NCBI GenBank assembly: GCA_033239525.1 | Contig: BSYO01000023.1 | Location: forward strand, 14,827,304-14,891,303 | DNA from: Nepenthes gracilis | Lineage: Eukaryota; Streptophyta; Magnoliopsida; Caryophyllales; Nepenthaceae | DNA: 64,000 bases | Direction of reading: 5' to 3' | Part shown: positions 34,526 to 44,441 of the stretch, piece by piece | How the letters are laid out: every line of letters starts with the position of its first letter | How positions within the stretch are numbered: the first letter of the stretch is position 1 | Made by a program: the position numbers and the translations under genes | Notes under the pieces: generated by a model | Told to the model about the DNA's origin: nothing | Database searches by the model: none | What the model saw: only the letters and a program-made list of their open reading frames with translations

Positions 34526-34773
34526 TATAAAAATTATAAAAGAAGAGGTAAAGCAAGATTTTTGTATATAAAAAAAGAAATAGTCTAGCCTAAACAAATT
34601 ATAATAATAGTGATTATATAAATAATTTAAATTAAAAGATATCAATTATCTAATTTAAGAATGATATAATATATATCCTAATATGTAAAAGTAATCCAAA
34701 TTAGAAGATAATAATTTTCTAATTTAGGAGGACGATAATCTTTGTAATAAAGAATGATAGTATATCTTTAATA
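34526..34773 (-). repeat. 3' LTR of element B
   Basis: The minus strand starts TATTAAAGATATAC after the purine tract TTTGAGGGAGGA. The first dinucleotide is TA instead of TG, a decay change. It is related along its length to 39,380-39,660 and 7,281-7,561. Confidence 0.7.
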
Positions 34774-34799
34774 TCCTCCCTCAAACTTAAGGTGGTTTG

Positions 34800-37480
34800 A
34801 AAGAGATCAATTAAAGTTTACAAATCAGATTGAGGTAGCGACCAAGCAGGTGAGCTTTTGTGAAAATACCTACCAACTGATCAATGAAAGAGGCCAGGAG
34901 GAGGCGAAGGGTGTTACCATTGAGTTGATGATACATAAAATAGTAATTAATCTCGATGTGTCTGATATATTAATAAAATACATTATTATAGGTAATTTGT
35001 ATAGCACTACAATTGTCATAATAGAGGGAAGTGTCATAAGATTGAGTAATACGGATATCTTATAAAAGTCAAAGAAACTCTTGTGTAGTATTAGTAAGAG
35101 TATGATATTTAGTCTTACTGTTATAACGAATAATAACACTCTACTTTTTACTATATCGTGAAATGATAGAGTCTCCTAAGATGTAGAGAAAACCAATAGT
35201 GGACTCATGGTTAATAGAATTGCCTATCTAATCAGTGTTAGAATATACTAAAGCTCTAAAGTAGAGTGAGAGGAGAAGTACAACTTATGAATGAAATACC
35301 TTTCACAAAATAATAAATACGAAGAATAGCGGCATAGTGAATAAATTGCAGAGTTGGTAGATATTAATTGACAAGATGTATAGTATAAGCAATATTAAGC
35401 CTGAAAATAGTGAGATATATAAGGTTCATAAGAAATTTGTAATAAATGATAGTATTAGATAGAAACTCACAATTAGTAGTATAGAGTTTAATGTTATATT
35501 TAAGACGACTAGAAGACATTTTGTAGTCAGTTATTCCAACATGAGAAAGAAGATCAAAAGTTTTCTTAGTTTGTACCAAACAGTAACCATTATATATGGT
35601 AATTGCCTTCAATATAATAGAGTAGCGAAGAAAATTGAGATATTTTATTTTAAAATCCTAACCCAAAACGCACATAAATTTAAGGATGTTAGAATGATTA
35701 TACTTAGTAATAATTTTATCATTAATATGGAATAGAAGAATAATAATATTAGTAGTAGTATGACAAATAAAAATGACAAAGTTATGAGGATTAGCAGCAA
35801 ACACAAGGTATGAAATAGTAGAGCTAAATTTGGCAAACTAAACATAAGAAGCTTGCTTAAGACCGTACACTTCTTGATAAAGATGACATATCTAGCTAGG
35901 TGAATGAGATAAGTAGGGGGAGTCTCTATGTAAACTTTCTCAACCAGGTCATTATAGAAAAACGAATTCTCCAGATCCATTTGAAAAAATGGCCAATAAT
36001 GTGTAGTAACGACAACCAAAAAAGATTAACTAGAAATGATAGGGTAATAGGAATAAAAATTTCTTTATAATCAATGTCATACTCATATGTAAAACCCATA
36101 GTAATAAGATGAGTTTTGCATTAGATTTTCCAACTATTAGACTTTATTTTTTATTTGTATATCCATTTATTTTCGAATGAAGATTCAAGAAGAAGTAAAA
36201 GGGTCTAAAAAAATGAAGAGATGTCAATGAAATTTTTATGTTCCCATGATTCAATATTCATAAAAATATGAATGTGCTTGATTATTTGATCGTAATACTG
36301 ATAGTCTTTATATTTAATACCATAACAAAAAAGTAATAAAGTCAAGAACACGATCCAAGTTTGGTACGTGCATGAGAGAAAAGGACAAATTAAAAATAGC
36401 AAAACACTTTGTGAGGGGAGTAATTAGATACCTTTCTGTAGTGACGCTAATATGGTGATTGGTTGAAAATTATAAAAGGTAAAACTTGATTAATAATATA
36501 TATGATAGTAAGTGCAGCCTCTCTCTAAAGGGATTCAAGAAGAAAAATAGTAAGGAGAAGAATACGAATAATGTTAAGATTTTGTCAATACTTACGTTCT
36601 ATACAACTATTTTATGAAAAAGTATAAGATATAAACAATAAAATATAATGCCTACTTGTTGAAGTTTATCTAGAAAAGAAGTAAAGGCATATCCTGAAAT
36701 ATTGTTAGAATAATAGACTTTGATTATACAACAAATTTGAGTTTTTATCACTTGTCGAATGTTAAAAATTGCGTCAAGTACTTTAAATCGATTATCTAGA
36801 AAATAAGACTATCTGTAGCAAGACTAATTGTTGATAAAGATAACAAAATAGTGAGACCCACCTTTGATGGAAACAAAGACAATACACCAAATATTAGAGT
36901 AAACCCAATCAAGGGAGTAGAAAGCAAGGATTCATAATCAAATGACAAGATATGCAATCAAAATAATTAAAAGAAACCTACCATGAGTAATCATTAGTGG
37001 CTAAGAAATAAATATGAGGCAATGAGAGATGATTAAATAATCTATTCCAAATACTAAAGGACAGCAGTAGTAAACAAATGTGGGAGGTGTAAAGATGTGA
37101 GCGCAAAAAGGTAACCAATTTTATATCCAATCCCAACAAGCTTGCCCATTTTCTAATCTTGAATATCACAACTCATATGGGAAAATGTTAAGTAAAGACT
37201 GCATTCAATAAATTGACTAACAAATATGATATTTAGAGATAATTTTAAAATATGACAAGTATTTAAAATATAAAAGTCCGAGGTAAATATATAGCTAATA
37301 TGATTAACGAATATATGAGAATCATCAACAGCATATACAATAGTGATATTAGTTAGAGATATCTTATACATCATTGAGGAAGAATTAAACGTCATGTGAT
37401 CATAGCAAGTAGAGTCAAAAAACTATGATGGATATATACCTAAAGAAGCAGTCAATATAATAGATGTATGAGACAAAACC
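34800..37480 (-). pseudogene. Copia pol remnant of element B
   Basis: Read from right to left, the protease/pre-integrase region lies at 37,153-37,395 (SHIFVNHISYIF, LSLNIIFVSQ). The integrase end is at 36,205-36,402 (CYGIKYKDYQYYDQIIKHIH). Reverse transcriptase lies at 35,645-36,019 (HYWPFFQMDLENSFFYNDLV, the domain A block with its Asp) and its end at 35,364-35,612 (DLLSHVGITDYKMSSS, NLIYLTIFRLNIAYTIH). All pieces carry stops or shifts. The likeness to element A protein in the shared part shows both derive from one active family. Confidence 0.75.
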
Positions 37481-38489
37481 TGGCTAAGAAAGCATTGAAA
37501 AGCGTTGGTAGATAATATGATAGAATTAATCAAATATATAGATGTGGCAATCATAGGAAGAGCGTGACCACTACTTAAAAGCATTGAAAACGTTGCCAGA
37601 AGAGTTATAAGAAAGCCACCGGAATATAATGGAAAAGTTACGGGAAGGATACCAAAAAAAATCCAAAAATGTATCTAAAAATTTGTTAAAAGATGTCAAA
37701 AAATTTGTTAAAAGATCGTTTGATTATACCAGAAAATTATCAAAAGGGCACATGAAAAGTAATGGGAAAATGGCAAAAGTTGTTGGAAGGTTGCCGAAAT
37801 ATCATTGGAAAATTCACTAGAAAAGTTGCCGAGGGTGGTCTTTGGTAGCGGTGTTTGGAGTTTGTCTAATATGGGTGCCACTAGCAGAGACGGGTGAATG
37901 TGCAGCCCAATTGTTGAAGACCGAATGGGCCGCAGAACAAAGTACAGCCCAATTGTTGGAGACCAAAACGTTGCGCTAAAGCAAAAGAAAGAACAAAATG
38001 CTGCGTTTCATTATGGCATAGCAAGCAATTCTCCTGACCCACGTTTAGGTACCGTGCTTTGCTTAAATGACATGTTTTATGAGCAACGAAATGGCACATT
38101 TTAGTTTCCAATGGCCTTTAATGTGAAATGAAGCATAACAATTTGGTTCTATTGTCTTTGCCGAGGTTTCGAGAGTGACAATAATGGATTGATGTCGAAA
38201 AGTGAAAAATGAGAGAGTTAAAGAAGAAAAGGAATAGTGACATAGTCGGGGAAACACAAATCTGATGTCGACGGCGGGTGTGGAGCACGAATCTAAAGGT
38301 GGAGAGCCCATATTTGAGATCTCGGAACAAATCGGCGTCAGAACGAGGACCGATTTTAGACTTGATGTGGTTGTGGTAGTCACTTAATAGAATGATGCCC
38401 GAGAAGATCACCAAGAATAGACTATTGGGGTTCAACTCGAATACATAGAATTCGACGTAGCGGAACAAAATCTAAACCTTTCCGTTAAC

Positions 38490-39190
38490 TGTTAGCCACC
38501 AAAATCGTGAGGACAAGAAACACAATAATGCACAACGTTTTTAATATGAAAAAATCTTTTTCAACTAAGAAAAAATCAAGAAATAAACTTGAATAAATAC
38601 ACTATAAAAGTGTTGGTTATAAGAACTCATTTTAAAATCCTTTCACTATAATCTCGAGTGAAGAATAAGTGATTACAGCTCCCTTAACACACTCAATAAC
38701 TCATAAGAAAAATACAACGAAAAATAAGAGTAACCAACTGAAAATACGCTCTAGAAATTGCTTTCAGAACAATGTATCCGACCTTGATAAAGAATGAAAC
38801 TCAAATTGTACCTCAACCGGATCCAAACATCTTTCTATTTTTTCTTCTTATTATGTTCTTTCTCTCTGCATGGTACTTCTTGTGTAAGAATGATTTCAAA
38901 ATTGAACCCTAAACTGCATTCGGTACATTTTATATTGTGAACCGTGTTTGAATACTCATCAGGTGCGACTCGAATGTGGGCACCGCTGGAATCAGTGCTT
39001 GAACTCTACTCGAGTGAGCCTCGAGGACGGTGTCTTAGCCATTAATTTGGAATCGATGCTTGAGTGCAGATCAAGTACAACTTGAGTGCTATCAATCTAG
39101 TATTCACACTTTAGATCTTCGTTGTACGCTCGAACACTCCAATCATTACACGAAACTCATGCGACCTTCTATTTATTTTAATACCCACGA
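38490..39190 (+). repeat. LTR-like sequence nested in the leader of element B
   Basis: It begins TGTTAGCCACCAAAATCGTG and contains ACTCGAGTGAGCCTCGAGG-type phrases, like those in the LTRs at 2,529-3,636 and 60,572-61,573. The left border fits an LTR end. The right border could not be fixed. It may be a solo LTR. Confidence 0.5.
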
Positions 39191-39379
39191 AGGAGTGATC
39201 AAATTCTAATATAGATGGCAGGCCAAGAGTGTGGTGTGGTGGTCACCCGGCTGTTGGCTTGCAATGATACACACAAAGGAGATGAATAGTGAAAAAAAAT
39301 TAAGTGAATGACAGAGAGCACCAAAAAATGATAGAGATCATTGGAAAAGGACGATGAGCAGTCGATATCTCTGATATCG

Positions 39380-39660
39380 CGTAAAAATTATGAAAAAAAA
39401 AAAGATAAAAAAATATTTTTATATTTTTAAATATAAAACTATAAAACGGGTTATCTTTTTATGAAAAAATGAGATAATTTTAAATAAAAAATTGTAATAA
39501 TTGTAGTTATATAAATTACATAAATTAGATGATATTAGTCATATAATTTTGAAATGATATTATATATAAATTTTAAATATATATAAGTAGTCTAAATTAA
39601 AAGATTATAATTTTTAAATATAAAAATAATATAATATTCGTGGGAATTGTATCTTTAATA
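39380..39660 (-). repeat. 5' LTR of element B
   Basis: The LTR is 281 bp, equal in length to the LTR of element A. Its minus-strand end TTTTTACG is followed by CGATATCAGAG, the primer-binding site. Confidence 0.7.
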
Positions 39661-39921
39661 AATCACAAACTAAATTATTAGGTATATGATAATAACAATA
39701 GTAACGGTCCGACCATGTGGTGCTGTGTATGCAAAATTTTTCCATGTTGATCCTGACGGGTCCCCAGCGTACTATTCAAACACCGGAACGGTCAAAAAGA
39801 GGAGGAAAAACCCATGCATATCCATCCCATTTCATTGAAGCTACGTAGAAAGACGAACGAACTATCAAGGAAAAACGGCATGTACCTCTTTCTTCCTTCA
39901 TTTTCTCCGTCATGTATTTTA

Positions 39922-39928
39922 TATAAAT
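39922..39928 (+). promoter_or_regulatory. TATA box for the gene at 39,993
   Basis: TATAAAT lies about 70 bases before the ATG. It is the only good TATA element between the LTR edge at 39,660 and the gene, so the core promoter lies within about 330 bases of a transposon. Confidence 0.55.
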
Positions 39929-39992
39929 TTAACACAGAGACAGACAGACACAAAGGCTTAGTGAATACAAGCATAGATCAAATTGATTAATC

Positions 39993-40484
39993 ATGTTCAG
40001 ATCAAAATCCAACCTCTCAATTCAATGCAAAAAACATCCTAAACATCACCAATCGCCTGGCGTTTGCTCCGTCTGTCTAACGGAAAAGCTCTCAAAACTA
40101 CCAACCGCCGGCCCCCGTGTAACAGCATCGGCTGCACTTCCCTCTTGCCCTTCTTCTTCTTCTTCTTTATCTGATTTGTCTTCCTCTTATGTTTCTTCCT
40201 GCCAATCGCCTCATGATAGCTATCTTTCCGGGTGTTTTGTTGCTGATGCAAGAGCTCCGACGTTTGGCGTGCTCAACAAGAGCAGGTCGACCGCTTTTGT
40301 CAGTTGGATTGGTGGTGGTGGGAGCCGCCGGGAAGTGAAGGATTATGAGAAGAAGAAAAGTGGATTTTGGTTTAGATTGCTTAGGTCAGGAAGAAAGAGG
40401 AAAGATCATCAACTTCTCATGCATTCACAGCCAATTACCACCAGAGATGAGGTTACTGGCAGAAGGGCCTCATGCGGGAGATGA
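39993..40484 (+). CDS. Small OCTOPUS/DUF740-like protein, single exon
   Basis: The protein has 163 residues from ATG to TGA with no intron. The N-terminus holds a Cys/His cluster (C12, H15, H18, C25, C28) in the setting CKKHPKHHQSPGVCSVCL, followed by EKLSKL. This is the signature start of the plant OCTOPUS (UPF0503/DUF740) proteins and of short relatives sharing the same start. A Ser-rich stretch (50-70) and a Lys/Arg-rich C-terminal half (GFWFRLLRSGRKRKD) follow. OCTOPUS members are polar plasma-membrane proteins in phloem development. This protein is far shorter than OCTOPUS, so that role cannot be assumed. The Ser codon run TCTTCTTCTTCTTCTT is a likely slippage site. Codon use and the TATA box 70 bases upstream support a real gene. 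Confidence 0.8.
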   Translation: MFRSKSNLSIQCKKHPKHHQSPGVCSVCLTEKLSKLPTAGPRVTASAALPSCPSSSSSLSDLSSSYVSSCQSPHDSYLSGCFVADARAPTFGVLNKSRSTAFVSWIGGGGSRREVKDYEKKKSGFWFRLLRSGRKRKDHQLLMHSQPITTRDEVTGRRASCGR

Positions 40485-41140
40485 AAAGCGGGAATACATC
40501 CGTTTCGCTCTCTTGTTTTCTTTCCCCAATCTGTATAAATGTATCATGAGTGGTGGAAAAGAAACAAATGAGATTTTACTTTGGGTGCTGTGTTTATATA
40601 TTTATGTACGATGATGATGATGATTAGCGGTGTGTCTCATGAAATTTGGAAGAGAGAGAGTGGAAAATTGTATTACAACATGTAATACCCCCCTCCTCAC
40701 ACAGAAAAATTGAAGGGATTGAAATGATGTTGTCCATTTTCATATGAAAATATATTTCATAGAATTTCGATGGAATTATTAAGTGAATTATGCAATAATT
40801 TTTCCTGGTTTTTTGATAGAATTGTTGGTTTTGATTGTCCCTTTGTCTTCCTTTGGTTTTGTTCTTTGGTCGTTGGTTCTGTTAGTTGATTTCTTTCCCA
40901 TAAGGATTGCCTGCAAAAGTCTAGATTTCTCCATGTTTGAGTTTGACAGAGAAGGAAAGTTCGAAGGTGGGCCGTCAAAGTCATTGATTCAGAACAAGTT
41001 TCTTCGTTTCCATTAGACACGTTCTCGGAAATTTCCCGGGTTGAAATGTTCCGGGTCGGTGGCCAACTGTGTGGTTTGTTGTTGGAAATAAAACACCGAC
41101 CTTTTGATAATCTACAAACATAATAAACAACTGAGCTGAG
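40485..41140 (+). other. 3' flank of the OCTOPUS-like gene
   Basis: This is probably 3' untranslated sequence followed by unique DNA. No separate gene is supported. Short open frames on both strands here do not look like protein. Confidence 0.4.
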
Positions 41141-41325
41141 GGGCCTGCGCTACATCAGTGCTGCACAAGGCCGACGTTGTTTGACCTTGGCCATCAGATG
41201 AAATCCAATGACCGAGAATTATACAACTTTTTTTTTCTTTTTTTGTTTGTAAATTGAAAAGAAAAAAAAAAAAAAGCTCAGCTATCTAATTTCATTTGAA
41301 CGGTTGAAATTTGTAGCGCAGGCCC
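41141..41325. repeat. Foldback/MITE-like unit with 14-bp perfect terminal inverted repeats
   Basis: GGGCCTGCGCTACA at 41,141-41,154 is exactly inverted at 41,312-41,325. Inside, a T-rich run (41,228-41,248) and an A-rich run (41,258-41,274) can pair to extend the hairpin. A second GCGCAGGGC copy just outside the right end suggests tandem or nested copies. No target duplication was found. Confidence 0.55.
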
Positions 41326-42519
41326 TGTGCCATGGCCAGTGCAGCGCAGGGCTCCTAAACTCATAAACAACTACAAGCAATACATTCCTTTCTAAAAATA
41401 GAAGGAAAATACAATGGGACTTTCATATTAAAAAAATAGTGTTTTTATTATTAATGATCATACAAATCCTAATATCTCAAACAATTTGGGAATGCAGCTG
41501 TCGTAACAACCGCTCGAGCATCACTCTCATGCTGGCATTGTGCCAATTGACAGCTCGGAGTAAGGTTGCACACAATTGTGTTGCCAAACATTTATAGATG
41601 CATTTATCATGCCTGCCTCGTTGTTAAAGCATTCCATAAATTTATTGAGAGATCATCCGCTCAAGCGTCAAACAAGTGCCAATCTCATGCTCGAACTTCC
41701 ATAAAGAGGCCACTCTGCATCAAGCTTATATCGATCTCTCATTTCCAACGAAGCTTAAGCAGGCAACACAACCTCACATAATATATGCAGAAAAATTAGC
41801 AAAAACAATGTCTATCTATTTATATACATTTATACGCAATGAGTGGAATAGCTCACATGAGTGACCCACCATAACATTTAGTAGGTAATGTAGTACACGA
41901 GGCTCTCATATTTTAAAGTTTGAGTAAATATGTTACAGTTCTTATAGATTAGATAATGTTGACGTATTATTTTTTAATTGTAACATACTCAAGTTTAGTA
42001 TTAAATTTTGTCGTTTGATCGATGACAAAACTGGTTAATAAAAAAGAACCAATTGGATAGATAATTTCCTTTTAATCCAAACCCTCAGGTGTTAATTTAT
42101 CCAAGTTAATATCTCAACTTAGTTTTTAATCAGGGTGCATATTTTTCCAACAGCCGACAAAGCATGATAGTGATACCACAAGAAAATATAAATAAGGGCA
42201 ATGTTTGAAAAGTAAATAAAGCTTAACAATCACCTTCCACTGTATACATAAATGCAATTGTCAAAGTATTTTATGATGAATTTTCACTTGCAACTGTTTC
42301 TAGAGGAATATCCGTTATTCATAAACCAAAAATACACACATAAAAGACATCATATATAAATGTTTTTTTAATCTTTTATAAGATAAACACTGGTCAGGGC
42401 AAAATCTCTCTTTGTGCACCTCTTTCAGATAAGCTCTTAGTGAGACAAGCCCCAAACTTAATCTCTTCATACGAGAATATGGTTTCAAAATGTGCGTGTA
42501 AAGGCACGGGTAGACGTAG

Positions 42520-42558
<39 letters not shown>

Positions 42559-42863
42559 TTTAGTCTCTCAGTTAAGACTAAAAACTTTAATTGGTTCCTA
42601 TTAAAATTTCTTAATCACATAATGTCTTCCAACTTAAACGCATGTCATAATACATCATACAAAACCATATGAATATATACAGTCACACTAAAAGATTAAG
42701 TCAATTGTAATAATATTGTAAATTATATGCTTAATATATTTCGTACAACTTTATTTCAGACAGACCAATTGAATTATCATAAAATTATTGATTAAATTCT
42801 TTGCTTATACAATTTTCAATCTATAATATAATTGACTCAAAATTAATTGGAGAGGTTATTAGG
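41326..42863. other. Intergenic DNA, AT-rich
   Basis: I see no gene. A (TA)n microsatellite of about 34 bases lies at 42,522-42,555. Confidence 0.5.
42522..42555. repeat. (TA)n microsatellite
   Basis: Seventeen uninterrupted TA units; a likely polymorphic marker. Confidence 0.95.
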
Positions 42864-44441
42864 TGATGGGTCCAGCAACCAATGAGTTGACCCGGCAAGA
42901 ACCCAATGAAATTCAACAAGGTTTGAAACTCAGGAGACGCTCAGGCAGGCTCCGGCTAAGAGCTTGCACTGCTCGGCCAATGGATGGCCAAGCCATTCCG
43001 TGGCTCGGGCCTAGAAAGCAAGCCTATACGCTAGCGTGTGGTCCTAGTGGCACAAGTAGATGAATCCTTGTAAAATATCTGTTAGCTCAGCGCAATCTTT
43101 CCCATAAAGCAATTGTCGTAACTGTGGCAAAGAATTGCCCAGAAAAGGAAGGGAAATCTGCTGACAGTTATGATTCCTTTGTTGGCTGCATGTAATTGCA
43201 GGATAGCTCAGCCCTGATGCCCCAGCATCTCTCACCCTATATATCTCCTTTCGTTTGCAAAAAATGGGGGAGGAAGAACTCTGAACCCAGAGGTCTTCGA
43301 GGTCACAGAGGAGGAAAAATAACAAAATAAAAGGGAGGGAAAATAAGAGATTGAGCCATCTACGCACATGGAGGAGAGACCAAGGAAACCCTAATAGTCA
43401 CGGAGAAGATAAAGAAGCAAGCCATTCTCTCAAATACGCTCGGAAGGTCTCACTCTAATTAATAGATGTGCGGGTCTCATGTCAGCTCCAAGTTCTCATG
43501 CTGCACAACCAGCGTCGCTGACTTGTCGAGTGAAGTGATGAGAACCCCCTCCTTCCGTAGTCGGAGAAGGGACCAGTGGGTATCTTTCTCTCCACTACCG
43601 GTGCTTGAGGTCCCATTTTTCCTTCAATCAGTCACTTTCTTGCGAGTGCATCCGCCAGTTAGTCAACCCATGGTGCAGGCATCACTTTCTCCACAATATT
43701 GCCATTGACGAGAGCATCCTCCTCTAAGTTGTCCCCCAAGCTGGGTGCACTAGGATTGTGGTCCTCCATCTTATAAGTTGTCCCTTCAGTTGGGCGCACT
43801 TAGAAGCATAGCCCTCAAAATCTCCAAAGTTGCCCATTGGTCAGGCGCACTTTGCAGAGTCCAGTTCTCCAAAATTGCCCCGTGGTCGGGTGCACCTAGC
43901 GGATCCCAATCCCCTACCTTCATAAGCTGCTGCCTAGTCAGGCGTACTCAACAGGAGCAAAATCTTTCAAATTTTAAAGGCCGCCCCTCAGTCGGGCGCA
44001 CTTCCAAACTGCCCTTCAGTAGTGCATACCTCCAAGCCGCCCCTCTGTTGGATGCACCTCAAAGCAACCCTTCAGCCGGGCATAGAGCGCACTTCAAAGC
44101 CGTCTCTTAGTTGGACACACCTCAAAACCATCCCTCGGTCGGGTGATGTAAGTTGCCCCTTAGCTGGGCGCACCACTACACTAAATCCCCCACTAAATGA
44201 CTTACGCATTCTACTTGCATCTTCTTGTTTTTCTACTTTATTGAGAAAGATTTCTGACTTAATCATTGAAGGAGATATTGAGAAGTGAGTCATGCAAATC
44301 TTTTGACTTCTTATATTTAGATATATTATGCAGGACCCAGATTCAGAGTAATAGGAATTGGACTGATTTCAGTTCGACCCGACGTGAAAGATTGAGCAAT
44401 TCATTAACCCCTACAATAATCCGGATCCAATGACGCATCAT
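42864..44441 (+). repeat. 5' LTR of Tat3
   Basis: The LTR is 1,578 bp, from TGATGGGTCCAGC to GACGCATCA. The part 43,720-44,180 is filled with about fifteen degenerate 28-34 base repeats around GCC(C/G)CTCAGTCGGGCGCAC and TTCAAA. A TATA-like CCTATATATC lies at about 43,236. Confidence 0.85.
43720..44180 (+). repeat. Short GC-rich tandem repeats inside the Tat3 5' LTR
   Basis: Units of about 28-34 bases such as GCCCCTCAGTCGGGCGCACTT are repeated with many changes. The same array is at 47,850-48,410 in the other LTR. Confidence 0.75.

Larger units (their letters stand above)
34526..39660 (-). mobile_element. Ty1/copia element B, same family as element A
   Basis: The element has both LTRs: 39,380-39,660 as 5' and 34,526-34,773 as 3'. 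The minus-strand binding site GATATCAGAG lies at about 39,369-39,379 and a purine tract (TTTGAGGGAGGA) at 34,774-34,786. The flanks AATTA (34,521-34,525) and AATCA (39,661-39,665) match at four of five bases, as expected for an old target duplication. Gag seems deleted between about 37,500 and 37,560. The leader was then invaded by an LTR-like sequence (38,490-39,190). Confidence 0.75.
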
